Translations under genes and position numbers: made by a program
The notes under the pieces: generated by a model
The model's input: only the letters and a program-made list of their open reading frames with translations
What the model was told of the DNA's origin: nothing
Databases searched by the model: none
Part shown: one piece after another, positions 1-8,500 of the stretch
How the letters are laid out: each line of letters begins with the position of its first letter
How positions within the stretch are numbered: position 1 is the stretch's first letter
NCBI RefSeq assembly: GCF_024172185.1
Contig: NZ_JAMZEC010000001.1
Span: 6,541,001 to 6,605,000 of the forward strand
DNA from: Nonomuraea roseoviolacea subsp. carminata
GTDB lineage: Bacteria > Actinomycetota > Actinomycetes > Streptosporangiales > Streptosporangiaceae
DNA: 64,000 nt
Direction of reading: 5' to 3'

Positions 1-6
1 CTCGTC

Positions 7-999
7 GTGGTCACACTGGAAGACGTCGCCAGGCAGGCGGGTGTCTCGCTGGCGACCGCCTCGCGGGTGCTGAACGGCAGCACCCGCCAGGTGGGCGCCG
101 ACCTGCGGGCGCGGGTCGAGCGAGCCGCCGACGAGCTGGGCTACCGGGCCAACATGGCCGCCCAGACGCTGGCCCGGGGCGCCAGCAACGTCATCGGCAT
201 CGTCGTCCACGACCTGACCGACCCCTACTTCGCCGCCCTCGCCGACGGCGCCATGCGCGCCGCGGCCGGCGAGGGCCTGCTCGTCATGGTCGGCACGACG
301 CACCGCGACCCCGAGCAGGAGATCGCCTACGTCGCCACCATGAACGCCCAGCGCGTACGGGCCGTCCTCCTGGCCGGCTCCCGCGTGAACGACCCCGAGG
401 TGACCGGCCGCCTGCGCCGCGAGCTGGACCGCTACCGCACCAGCGGCGGCCGGGTCGCCTGCGTCGGCCAGGACCTGCTCGGCGTCGACACGGTGGCGCC
501 CGCCAACTACGAGGGCTCCGCGGCCCTGGCCCGCTCGCTGGCCGGGCTCGGCCACACCCGCTTCGCCGTGCTGGCCGGGCCGCCGCACCTGATGACCGCC
601 CGCGACCGGTGCGCCGGGTTCGTCACCGCCGTCGCGGAGCTCGGACTGCCCGAGCCGCGCGTCGTCCACGGCGCGTTCGACCGCGACGGCGGCTACGAGG
701 CGGCCGCCGAGACCGGCGACGCGACGTGCGTGTTCGCGGTCAACGACGTGATGGCCGTCGGGGCGCTCGCCTCCTACCGCGACCGGGGCGTGCGCGTGCC
801 GGACGACGTCTCCGTGGCGGGCTTCGACGACATCGCCACGCTGCGCGACCATGTCCCGGCACTGACGACCGTGCGGCTGCCGCTGGCCGACATGGGTTCC
901 CGGGCGCTGGAGCTGGCGCTGGCCGCAGGGGAGACGCCGACCGTGGACCACGTCCAGGGCGAGGTGGTCCTGCGGGAGAGCGTCCGGGACGTCAGGTGA
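7..999 (+). CDS. LacI-family transcriptional regulator
   Basis: A 330-residue sugar-responsive repressor. The N-terminus (residues 3-25, LEDVARQAGVSLATASRVLN) is the canonical LacI helix-turn-helix plus hinge helix. It is followed by a periplasmic-binding-protein-like effector domain with the usual landmarks: a VIGIVV-type first strand near residue 60, DRCAGF near 197 and VAGFDDI near 270. Full family length. The GTG at base 7 gives the standard LacI start, but sequence upstream is not visible. The next gene on the same strand is a TIM-barrel isomerase 231 bases away, a plausible target. A perfect LacI-type operator lies at 22737-22752, but nothing shows that this protein is the one binding there. 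Confidence 0.93.
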   Translation: MVTLEDVARQAGVSLATASRVLNGSTRQVGADLRARVERAADELGYRANMAAQTLARGASNVIGIVVHDLTDPYFAALADGAMRAAAGEGLLVMVGTTHRDPEQEIAYVATMNAQRVRAVLLAGSRVNDPEVTGRLRRELDRYRTSGGRVACVGQDLLGVDTVAPANYEGSAALARSLAGLGHTRFAVLAGPPHLMTARDRCAGFVTAVAELGLPEPRVVHGAFDRDGGYEAAAETGDATCVFAVNDVMAVGALASYRDRGVRVPDDVSVAGFDDIATLRDHVPALTTVRLPLADMGSRALELALAAGETPTVDHVQGEVVLRESVRDVR

Positions 1000-1230
1000 C
1001 GCTGCCGGACGCCGGGTCCTTGCGGGCCGATCCCTGCCCGGGTGGGTGCCCCGCTGCGATGGCGCGGGGGCGGCGCGGGTGACGCGTCCGCCGACGACAC
1101 GGCGCCCGGTGGGGGCGGCCGGCGTGCCCGCGTGCTTGCGACCGACCAACGCGCACGGTGCGATGGGCCGGCCGCCTTCTGCCACTGCCACAAATGACGA
1201 CATATCAGGACGGCACATGAGGGGGACAGG

Positions 1231-2037
1231 GTGAAGCTCGCGGTCAGCACGCTGGGAATGCCCGGGTACGGGCTCGACAGGGCGATCGAGGTGGCGACCG
1301 AGCACCGGTGCGACGGCCTCGAACTGCGCCTCCACCCCGACACCGGCGTCCACGGCGGTCTCACCCCCGAGGAGCGGCGCTCGGCCCGCGAGCGCGTGGA
1401 GCGGGCGGGGCTGGAGATCTCCGCCCTGGCCGGGTACGTCCGGGTGTGCGAGCCGGGCCCGGACGAGCCCGTCGTGGAGGCGTTGCGCGCGGACCTGCGA
1501 CTGGCCGCCGACCTGGGCGCGCCCGGCGTCCGGGTGTTCCCGCGCGGCGAGGACCCGGCCGTGGGCGCGCGCCGGCTCCGCGCGGTCTCCGGCATGGCCG
1601 CCGACCTGGGCGTCACGGTGCTGGTCGAGACTCACGACGCGATGGCGACCGGCGCCGCCGTGGCCCGGCTGCTGGAGACGGCCGACCGTCCCGGGACGAC
1701 CGGCGTCATATGGGACCTCCTGCACCCGTGGCGCCACGGTGAGGCGCCCGCCGACACGCTGGCCGCGCTCGGGCCGTGGCTGCGGTACGTGCAGGTCAAG
1801 GACGCCGTCTCGGCCGAGGACACGACACCGGTGCCGATGTGGACGGGTTCGGTCCCGCTGGACGAGTGCGGGGAGCTGCTGCGCGCGGCGGGCTACGACG
1901 GATGGGTGTCGCTGGAGTGGGAGCGGACCTGGTATCCGCAGGTGGCCCCGGTGGAGGAGATCCTGCCCGGCGCCGCGGACTGGGTCGCCCGCTTCGCCCC
2001 CGCCGCCGGTGACGACCGGGTGAGGGACGCCGTATGA
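1231..2037 (+). CDS. Sugar phosphate isomerase/epimerase (xylose-isomerase-like TIM barrel)
   Basis: A 268-residue AP-endonuclease-2/xylose-isomerase-like TIM barrel. It starts with MKLAVSTLGMPGYGLDRAIE and carries family features: an acidic residue after the second strand (CDGLELR), a VETHDAM motif near residue 134, a V(I)WDLLHPW stretch near 155 and a terminal SLEWERTW strand. Acidic and His residues at barrel strand ends suggest a divalent metal site. The substrate cannot be read from sequence. A purine-rich GAGGGGGACAG precedes the GTG start. The stop overlaps the start of the phosphodiesterase gene by four bases (ATGA), so the two are probably translationally coupled. Confidence 0.85.
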   Translation: MKLAVSTLGMPGYGLDRAIEVATEHRCDGLELRLHPDTGVHGGLTPEERRSARERVERAGLEISALAGYVRVCEPGPDEPVVEALRADLRLAADLGAPGVRVFPRGEDPAVGARRLRAVSGMAADLGVTVLVETHDAMATGAAVARLLETADRPGTTGVIWDLLHPWRHGEAPADTLAALGPWLRYVQVKDAVSAEDTTPVPMWTGSVPLDECGELLRAAGYDGWVSLEWERTWYPQVAPVEEILPGAADWVARFAPAAGDDRVRDAV

Positions 2038-3074
2038 GGGACAAGGTGCTGGTCGTCGGGATGGACGGTCTGCGCTTCGACCGCCTGGTCGCCATCCGGC
2101 CGCCGGTGCTGTCGGCGCTGATGTCGACGGGCGCGTACGGGACCAGCACGCTCCCGTACGGTGAGCCGGAGGCGCCCCGGACCGAGTCGCCGGGCCAGGT
2201 CGTCCCCGAGGAAGCCGCCGGACCCCCCGCGTCCGCACCTCCGGAGGCCGGGCACATGACGCCCGCCCCTCCGGCGCTCAGTGACGCGACCTCCGACTCT
2301 CCAGCGCCCACAGCGACGCAGGACACCGCCCGGAACACTCAAGCGACCGACGAGGAATCCGTGCGGATGATCCGGGCGCGGACCGACTCCGGGCCGGGGT
2401 GGGCGTCGATCGCGACCGGCGTGTGGCCGGACAAGCACGGCGTCGTGGACAACGGCTTCGCCGCCCCGCAGTTCACCAAATATCCCGACTTCCTGACGCG
2501 GGCCCAGGAGGCCCGCCCCGACCTCGTGACCTCCGCGTTCTTCTCCTGGGCCGCCCTCGCCGAGCACGGCGCGTTCGGCCCCGCCATCGGCACCCGGTTC
2601 GTGCTCGACGGCTACGCCCTCACCTGGAGCGTCGCCGACCGCCAGGTCGCCGACGCGGCCCGCGACCACCTGGCGGGCGCCGGCCCCGACCTGTCGTTCG
2701 TCTACCTCGGCGACACCGACGAGGTGGCCCACGCCCTCGGCCCGCTCTGCCCCGAGTACACCGACGCGCTCCTGCTCCAGGACGCGTACCTCGGCGGCCT
2801 GCTCGACGCGATCCGCGCGAGGCCCTCGTTCGGGCACGAGCGCTGGACGGTCATCGTCACCACCGACCACGGCCACGTGGACGCGGGCGGCCACGGCGGC
2901 GTGTCCGGCGAGGAGCGGACGGTGTTCGTGATCGGCGCCCGGCTGGGGGAGGACCTCGGCGGCGTACGCCTGCAGAACCCCCGGCCGGTGGACGTGGCCC
3001 CCACGGCGCTCGACCGGCTCGGCATCGCCGTGGACCCGGCCTGGGACCTGGACGGAGTACCCCTGGCGTTCTGA
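2034..3074 (+). CDS. Alkaline phosphatase superfamily protein (type I phosphodiesterase/nucleotide pyrophosphatase-like)
   Basis: A 346-residue metal-dependent hydrolase of the phosphodiesterase/nucleotide pyrophosphatase group. Metal-binding landmarks are GMDGLR at the N-terminus, the nucleophile-bearing DSGPGWASIATGVWPDKHG segment (about residues 117-136), YLGDTDEVAH near 223 and TTDHGHVDAGGHGG near 280. Between TSTLPYG and the nucleophile segment sits a stretch of roughly 60 residues rich in Pro, Ala, Glu and Thr (about residues 45-108) that I do not expect in this family and that looks like a disordered insertion. It is coupled to the upstream isomerase through a 4-base overlap, and a strong hairpin follows the stop. 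The substrate is unknown. Confidence 0.82.
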   Translation: MRDKVLVVGMDGLRFDRLVAIRPPVLSALMSTGAYGTSTLPYGEPEAPRTESPGQVVPEEAAGPPASAPPEAGHMTPAPPALSDATSDSPAPTATQDTARNTQATDEESVRMIRARTDSGPGWASIATGVWPDKHGVVDNGFAAPQFTKYPDFLTRAQEARPDLVTSAFFSWAALAEHGAFGPAIGTRFVLDGYALTWSVADRQVADAARDHLAGAGPDLSFVYLGDTDEVAHALGPLCPEYTDALLLQDAYLGGLLDAIRARPSFGHERWTVIVTTDHGHVDAGGHGGVSGEERTVFVIGARLGEDLGGVRLQNPRPVDVAPTALDRLGIAVDPAWDLDGVPLAF

Positions 3075-3081
3075 ACCTCAC

Positions 3082-3118
3082 CGCGACCGGCCGCGACCAC
3101 GCGCGCCGGCCGGTCGCG
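3082..3118 (+). terminator. Strong hairpin after the phosphodiesterase gene
   Basis: A perfect 11-base inverted repeat (CGCGACCGGCC at 3082-3092 with its complement at 3108-3118) encloses a 15-base loop, starting 8 bases past the stop codon. There is no T-tract, as is usual for actinobacterial terminators. A second perfect 9-base hairpin (arms GTCACGGCC, 3131-3139 and 3157-3165) follows, so this may be a tandem terminator ahead of the PEP-utilising gene. Confidence 0.6.
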
Positions 3119-3258
3119 ACACGTCCAGACGTCACGGCCCGCGATACGCCTTCCCCGGCCGTGACAGGTCCCGGCCAGACGTGTTTCATCAGGTGTTGAA
3201 TTTCTCGCCGCGAGGAGTGACACTCGTGTCGAGAAGCTGAACGCCGAAGGTGATGCAG

Positions 3259-5931
3259 ATGAACACGGCCCTGGAGTTCTCCGAGATCGACGCCTCCATG
3301 CTGGCCCAGGTAGGCGGAAAGGCCGCCAACCTGGGCGAGATGACCAGGGCCGGCCTGCCGGTGCCGCCCGGATGGGTGCTGACGACCGACGCGTACCGCC
3401 AGGTCGCCGAGGCCGCCGCCCTGGACGAGGTGATCGCGGAGGGCGGGCCCGGGCTGGCGGCGGCGGCCAGGGAGCGCCTGCTCGCGACCCCCGTGCCGGA
3501 GCCGGTGGCCAAGGCGGTCACCGCCGCGTACGAGCGGCTCGGCGGCGGACCCGTCGCGGTGCGCTCGTCGGCCACGGCCGAGGACCTGCCGTTCGCCAGC
3601 TTCGCCGGCCAGCAGGACACGTACCTCAACGTCGTCGGCGCGGAAGCCGTGCTCGACGCGGTCCGGCGCTGCTGGGCATCGCTGTGGACCGACCGCGCCG
3701 TCGCCTACCGCGCCTCCAACGGCATCGACCACGCCTCGGTACGGCTGGCGGTGGTCGTCCAGGCCATGGTGCAGGCGGAGGTCGCCGGAGTGATGTTCAC
3801 GGCCGACCCGCTGACCGGACGGCGGCACCGGGCGGTCATCGACGCCGGCCCCGGCCTCGGGGAGGCGGTCGTCTCCGGGGCGGTGAACCCGGACCGGTTC
3901 GTCGCCGACCCCGCCACCGGCGAGATCCTCGAACGCCGCGCCGGGGACAAACGCGTGGTGATCCGCTCCCTGCCCGGCGGCGGCACGGAGCGCCTGGACC
4001 GTACCGGCAGCTCGGACGAGTTGTGCCTGACGGACGCCCAGGTGCGCGAGCTGGCCGCGCTCGGCGCGCGCGTCGAGCGGCACTACGGCGCACCACAGGA
4101 CACCGAGTGGGCCGTCGACGCCTCCGGCGCGCTCTGGCTCACCCAGGCGCGGCCCATCACCACGCTGTTCCCGCTGCCCGCGCCCGACCGCGACGGGCTA
4201 CGCGTCCACTTCAGCGTCAACGTCGCCCAGGGCGTCATGGGCCCGCTGACGCCGATGGGCCTGGCCGGGTTCCAGCTCGCCGCGTCGGGCGCGGCGGGCC
4301 TGTTCGGGTACGCCCCGGCCGACCCGCGCCAGGGGCCGGCGTTCATGTCCGTCGCGGGGGAGCGGCTGTGGCTGGACCTCACCACGGCCGTACGCAGCCG
4401 GGCCGGCCGGGTCATCCTGCCCAAGGCGCTGACCCTGGGCGAGGCGCGCACCGCCGCCGTCCTGGACGGCCTGTTCGACGACCCCCGGCTGTCGGTCGTC
4501 CACACCTCGCGCCGGCCGTTCCTGAAGGGGTTCGCCCGCTTCGCCCGGACCGTCCGCGCGCCGGTCCGGGTGCTGGAGGCGCTGTTCAGCCCGCGCGCCG
4601 CCCTGGCGTACACGCGGCGGCTGGGCGACGAGCTCGACCGGCGGCTGCGCGTGCCGGACGACGCCACCCCCGTCCAGCGCGTCGAGCACGCCGAGCGCCT
4701 GCTGCGCGGCGCCTTCCCCGTGATCATCTCGATCATGCCGATCGTGATCACCGGGTACGGGCTGTTCGCGCTGGCGTCGCGGCTGTCGGGGGTGCCGATC
4801 GCCGACATGCAGAGCGTGCTGCGCAGCCTCCCCGGCAACCCCACGACCGAGATGGACCTGGAGCTGTGGGAGCTGGCCACGCGGATCGAACCGGAACCGT
4901 TCCGGGAGCTCCCGGCCGGGGAACTGGCGCGCCGCTACCGCGCGGGCGAGCTGCCCCCGAAGGCCCAGCGGGGCGTCGAGGACTTCCTGCGGCGCTACGG
5001 CCACCGGGGCGTCGCCGAGATCGACCTGGGCCTGCCCCGCTGGTCGGAGGACCCGGCGCACATCCTCGGCGTGCTGGCCAACTACCTGCGCATGGACGAC
5101 CCCGGCGACCTCGCGCCGTCCGTCCTGTTCGCCCGGGGCGAGGCGGAGGCGCGGCGCGCGGTCGAGGAGATCGCCGCCCGGGCCCGCCGCCGGGGCGCCC
5201 TTCGCGGCGCGGTCACGCGCTTCGCGCTGCGCCGCACGCGGCTGTTCGGCGGGCTGCGGGAACTGCCCAAGTACTACCTCGTCAAGATCCTCGCCGGGGT
5301 ACGGCGGAGCATGCTCGTGGTGGGGGAGCGGCTGGTGGCGGCGGGACTGCTGGACGAGGCGGGGGACGTCTTCTTCCTCCGCTTCCAGGAGGTACGGGAG
5401 GCGTCGGCAGCCCTGGAGGCGGACGCCGCGCCCCGTTCTGAGGAGCCGGCCGACAGGACGGCTCCCTCCGCTCTCGACCTGCGTGAACGGGTGGCGGCCC
5501 GCCGGGCGGCGTACGAGCAGGAGGCGCGGCGCCGCCACGTGCCCCGGGTCATGCTGTCGGACGGCACAGAACCCGAGGCCGTCGCCGCCGCCCGGTCCGG
5601 CTCGTCCGGCCCGGCGGACGCGCTCACGGGCACGGCCGCCTCGGCCGGCACCGTCACGGGCCCGGCCCGCGTCGTCCTCGACCCGGTCGGCGCCCACCTG
5701 GAGCCCGGCGAGATCCTGGTCTGCCCGTCCACCGACCCGGGCTGGACGCCGCTGTTCCTCACCGCGGGCGGCCTGGTCATGGAGATGGGCGGCGCGATGT
5801 CCCACGGCGCGGTGGTGGCCAGGGAGTACGGCATCCCGGCCGTGGTCGGGGTGGCGGACGCCACGCACCGCATCACCACAGGCCGGCAACTGACCGTGAA
5901 CGGCGCCTCCGGCACCATCACCCTCACCTGA
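3259..5931 (+). CDS. PEP-utilising phosphotransferase, PEP synthase/rifampin phosphotransferase-like
   Basis: A large three-part enzyme of about 890 residues. The N-terminal PEP/pyruvate-dikinase ATP-binding domain (about 1-305) shows VGGKAANLGEM, VRSSATAEDLPFASFAGQQ and EWAVD..LWLTQARPI. A long middle domain (about 315-740) contains RYGHRGVAEIDL. The C-terminal swivelling phosphohistidine domain (about 800-890) has GGAMSHGAVVAREYGIPAVVG, whose His carries phosphate from ATP. This is the order ATP-grasp / acceptor domain / His domain of rifampin phosphotransferase and related proteins rather than classical PEP synthase. No rifamycin-associated element is apparent upstream, so antibiotic resistance is only one possibility. 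ATG 3259 is preferred because GAAGG lies 8 bases upstream; GTG 3250 and ATG 3253 are in frame. Confidence 0.82.
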   Translation: MNTALEFSEIDASMLAQVGGKAANLGEMTRAGLPVPPGWVLTTDAYRQVAEAAALDEVIAEGGPGLAAAARERLLATPVPEPVAKAVTAAYERLGGGPVAVRSSATAEDLPFASFAGQQDTYLNVVGAEAVLDAVRRCWASLWTDRAVAYRASNGIDHASVRLAVVVQAMVQAEVAGVMFTADPLTGRRHRAVIDAGPGLGEAVVSGAVNPDRFVADPATGEILERRAGDKRVVIRSLPGGGTERLDRTGSSDELCLTDAQVRELAALGARVERHYGAPQDTEWAVDASGALWLTQARPITTLFPLPAPDRDGLRVHFSVNVAQGVMGPLTPMGLAGFQLAASGAAGLFGYAPADPRQGPAFMSVAGERLWLDLTTAVRSRAGRVILPKALTLGEARTAAVLDGLFDDPRLSVVHTSRRPFLKGFARFARTVRAPVRVLEALFSPRAALAYTRRLGDELDRRLRVPDDATPVQRVEHAERLLRGAFPVIISIMPIVITGYGLFALASRLSGVPIADMQSVLRSLPGNPTTEMDLELWELATRIEPEPFRELPAGELARRYRAGELPPKAQRGVEDFLRRYGHRGVAEIDLGLPRWSEDPAHILGVLANYLRMDDPGDLAPSVLFARGEAEARRAVEEIAARARRRGALRGAVTRFALRRTRLFGGLRELPKYYLVKILAGVRRSMLVVGERLVAAGLLDEAGDVFFLRFQEVREASAALEADAAPRSEEPADRTAPSALDLRERVAARRAAYEQEARRRHVPRVMLSDGTEPEAVAAARSGSSGPADALTGTAASAGTVTGPARVVLDPVGAHLEPGEILVCPSTDPGWTPLFLTAGGLVMEMGGAMSHGAVVAREYGIPAVVGVADATHRITTGRQLTVNGASGTITLT

Positions 5932-5941
5932 CCCACCCCGG

Positions 5942-5963
5942 GCGAGGGCCTCCCGGCCCTCGC
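5942..5963 (+). terminator. Hairpin terminator after the PEP-utilising gene
   Basis: A perfect 9-base stem (GCGAGGGCC at 5942-5950 with its complement at 5955-5963) with a 4-base loop lies 10 bases after the stop codon. No T-tract follows. Confidence 0.6.
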
Positions 5964-6392
5964 GCTCCCGGGCCCGGCCCGATGCGACAGTTCACTTCGT
6001 TCGGGTCATTGCCGGGCAGTGGCTGAAGAGATCGGGAAGCCAGGCCCCGGCCCAGCATGTCCGCGACGGATTCCTCTCGCATGGCAGAGAGCCGGACCAT
6101 ACAGGCGATCAGACCGAAGCCTCGTCGCTCAGCGAAGGCACGGCGCACGGACCAAGGATCATGAGCGAGCCTTCCAAGGTCGCCACCATGACGAAGAGCA
6201 AACGGTTGAGCTCAAGGCAGAGCGCGGCGTCATCAGGACGGGCTCTTTGACGCGCACCTCGCGCCAGCTCGGCGGCGGCCCCGCGAGTCGCCGGCGCGGC
6301 GCAGGAACCCGGTCGCGTCCGTCCCGGCCTCGGTGACTCTGCGTGCGACAGGTGGGGCGCGGGCCAGACCTTCATCGGCGTGTCCATCCTCG
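5964..6392. other. Gene-free stretch, probably decayed DNA
   Basis: About 430 bases with no reading frame I can support. GC content and codon-like periodicity drop relative to the flanks. Short open frames exist on both strands but none resembles a family I recognise. Together with the broken DUF1330 gene next to it, this looks like an eroded or rearranged segment. Confidence 0.4.
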
Positions 6393-6542
6393 TCAGCGAC
6401 CATGCGCCACGACCTGACCGCCACGAACGAGGACCCGACCGCCCCCGGCCGCGACGGCCGCACGGGCCAGCTTGTTGTAAGCAGCCAGCTTCTCCGGGTC
6501 TGAAATGGTGCGGTAGACGCTGACCCAGTAGCCCTTGGGCAT
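6393..6542 (-). pseudogene. Truncated DUF1330-like gene
   Basis: Reading from ATG 6542, 49 residues begin MPKGYWVSVYRTISDPEKL and continue to ARAAVAAGGGRVLVRGGQVVAH, which matches the first half of the small (~95 residue) DUF1330 ferredoxin-like family. The frame then ends at a stop (6393-6395), and the expected second half, with the conserved strand usually reading like VVIEF, is not found in any frame. AGGTTCC precedes the start. The flanking DNA towards 5964 has no gene. I read this as a decayed gene; a functional short product is possible but less likely. Confidence 0.6.
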
Positions 6543-6575
6543 GGAACCTCCAGTGTGACGACGAGTGCATCTGAC

Positions 6576-7979
6576 TTACGGGTTGGTACCGGACGGGCGT
6601 CGGCGGGCGAGGGCGAGGCTTGTCAGCGTCGTGATCGCCATGGCGCCGATGCCGATCAGCGCCGCGGTGGTGTAGGCGCTGTCGTCGGGGAAGAGGTGGC
6701 CGGGGCCGGTGCCCGCGGCGAGGATCAGGCCGCCGACGGCGCTGCCCAGGGAGTACCCGACGCTGCGGACGACGTAGTTGAAGCTCATGGCGCTCGACGT
6801 CTCGCTCTTGGGGGTGACGGCCAGGATGACGCCGGGCATCGCGGCCGAGAAGCCGCCGACGCCGAAGCCGAGCACGCCCATCGCCGCGAACAGGTCGGCC
6901 AGGTCCGACCGGGCCGCCGCGAACAGGGCGAACCCGCCGCCGACCACGACGGCGCTCCCGGCCAGGAGCAGGGGGTCGGCGATCCGCGTCCGGACCCGCG
7001 GCGTGAGCTTGCCGGCGACGAATCCCAGCACCGAGAACGGGATGAGGACCAGCCCGGCGACGAAGGTCGTCAGCCCGAAGCCGTAGCCGGCGCCGTGCGG
7101 CGTCTGCGCGTACCGGGTGATGAGCGTGAGCAGGAGGTACATGCCGATCCCGCCGACGAACATGGCGAGGTTCGCCCCGGCGACCGCCGGGTGCCGCACC
7201 GCCCGCACATCGACCAGGGGCGTCGTGCTGCGCAGTTCGATGACGGCCCAGACGCAGAGCAGCACCACCGCGACGACGGCGAGGCCCGCCGCCACGGCGA
7301 GGTGCCGGCTCCACAGATCCCGTTCGCCGGCGAGGAACAGCACCAGGAGCAGCGCGGCGGCCAGGACGACCGCGCCCGCCACGTCCACGTGGGCGGAGCG
7401 GCCTTCGGGGGCTTGGGGCATGGAGCGCCACGCGGTCAGGAGGGCGGCGGCGGTGACGACCAGGCCGAGGCCGTAGGCGGCCCGTACCCCGCCGAGCTCG
7501 GCGAGCAGCGCGGCCAGCGGGTAGCCGACGCCTGCCCCGATGATCGAGACCACCGAGATCAGGGCGATCACGGCCGAGCCGCGCTCCTCGGGGAGGTGGT
7601 CCCGGGCCACGCCCATCATCAGCGCCGTCAGCCCGAGCCCGACGCCCTGGGCCGCCCTGCCGGCCAGCAGCCACGCGAACGGCAGCGGCAGCACGGTGAG
7701 CGCGCTGCCGGCGACGACGACCGCCAGCGTGGCGAGGATCGTGGCCCGCCGGTGCGGGCCGGCTCCGAGCCGGCCCAGGACCGGCGTGGCGACGGCGCCG
7801 CTGAGCAGCGCGACGGTCAGCGTCCACTGCGCGCTGCCGAGCGAGACGTGGAACGAGGTCGCCACGCTGGTGATGAGCGGCGTCCCGAGGCTGGCGACCG
7901 CCGCCACGACCAGGGCGATGAACATCAGGGCGGGGACCAGCAGCCGCGCCTCGGAGCGCGCCGCCGGGAACGCCTTCAC
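6576..7979 (-). CDS. MFS drug-efflux-type transporter
   Basis: 467 residues with about 14 hydrophobic segments, typical of the DHA2/EmrB drug:H+ antiporter branch. A cytoplasmic-loop motif A variant (PVLGRLGAGPHRRATILA) occurs near residue 70, AAQGVGLGLTALMMG near 110, and a second half begins after the SAHVDVAGAV linker. The start is GTG 7979, which overlaps the MarR stop in the pattern GTGA; longer readings would run back through the MarR gene. Being coupled to a MarR regulator suggests an inducible multidrug or organic-acid exporter controlled by that regulator. The substrate is unknown. Confidence 0.9.
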   Translation of the reverse strand: MKAFPAARSEARLLVPALMFIALVVAAVASLGTPLITSVATSFHVSLGSAQWTLTVALLSGAVATPVLGRLGAGPHRRATILATLAVVVAGSALTVLPLPFAWLLAGRAAQGVGLGLTALMMGVARDHLPEERGSAVIALISVVSIIGAGVGYPLAALLAELGGVRAAYGLGLVVTAAALLTAWRSMPQAPEGRSAHVDVAGAVVLAAALLLVLFLAGERDLWSRHLAVAAGLAVVAVVLLCVWAVIELRSTTPLVDVRAVRHPAVAGANLAMFVGGIGMYLLLTLITRYAQTPHGAGYGFGLTTFVAGLVLIPFSVLGFVAGKLTPRVRTRIADPLLLAGSAVVVGGGFALFAAARSDLADLFAAMGVLGFGVGGFSAAMPGVILAVTPKSETSSAMSFNYVVRSVGYSLGSAVGGLILAAGTGPGHLFPDDSAYTTAALIGIGAMAITTLTSLALARRRPSGTNP

Positions 7980-8464
7980 CGCGACCCCGCCGACCGGCTG
8001 CCCGGTCGCTGCTGCGGCCCCTCGCGGTCCTCGCTTTCGAGCTCTGCCAGATGCTTCAGCGCCGGAAGGGCCGCCACCAGCGCCTCGACCTCGTCGGCGG
8101 TGAGCTCGCCGATCAACCGCTCGAACGCGTGGACGCCCGCCTGGCGCCGCGTCCGGACATAGGAGGCGCCGGCCTCGGTCAGGCACACCAGCGTGACCCG
8201 CCGGTCGGAGGTGTCGCCCCGCCGCTCGACCAGGCCGGACTCCTCCATCACCCGGACCAGGGCGGTCATCGTGGGCTGGGTGACGCCCTCGACCGCGGCC
8301 AGATCGGTGATGCGCCGCGGGCCGGTCCGGTCCAGGGTGGCCAGGGTGGCGGCGGACGTCAGGCTCATGTCCCGGGGCAGGCGCCTCACGGCCCTGGTGG
8401 CCAGGCTGTAGAGGGCTGCCCCGATGGCGGCGGACGCGCCAGGAGCGGTGTCTTGAAGACCCAT
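7976..8464 (-). CDS. MarR-family transcriptional regulator
   Basis: 162 residues. The winged-helix core runs from about 33 to 110 with the family hallmarks: SLTSAATLATLDRTGP, ITDLAAVEGVTQPTMTALVRVMEESGLVERRGDTSDRRV (recognition helix plus wing with the DxRxx motif) and LTEAGASYV. It probably represses itself and the coupled MFS gene. The AT-rich stretch just upstream of its start, where the previous gene also ends, is the best place for its promoter and operator. Confidence 0.93.
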   Translation of the reverse strand: MGLQDTAPGASAAIGAALYSLATRAVRRLPRDMSLTSAATLATLDRTGPRRITDLAAVEGVTQPTMTALVRVMEESGLVERRGDTSDRRVTLVCLTEAGASYVRTRRQAGVHAFERLIGELTADEVEALVAALPALKHLAELESEDREGPQQRPGSRSAGSR

Positions 8465-8500
8465 ACCAGAAGCATAGCGTTTCTATATTTATTCTCTATG
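8465..8500 (-). promoter_or_regulatory. AT-rich promoter/operator candidate for marR-MFS
   Basis: Between the hydrolase stop (8489) and the MarR start (8464), in otherwise GC-rich DNA, lies an A/T block containing TATAGA and a pair of inverted pentamers (CATAG ... CTATG) on the minus strand. Its position and composition suit a -10 region overlapped by a MarR-type operator. It also runs into the last codons of the hydrolase gene. Inferred from composition and location only. Confidence 0.4.

Noticed and set aside
3075..3258. Rifamycin-associated element upstream of the PEP-utilising gene
   Set aside because: Searched by eye for the known inverted-repeat element; only two terminator-like hairpins are present, so rifampin phosphotransferase is not asserted.
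6555..8162. 535-codon plus-strand frame opposite the MFS/MarR genes
   Set aside because: Antisense shadow of high-GC coding DNA; the composition is Arg/Gln/Gly-rich with no domains, and the minus strand encodes clear MFS and MarR proteins.
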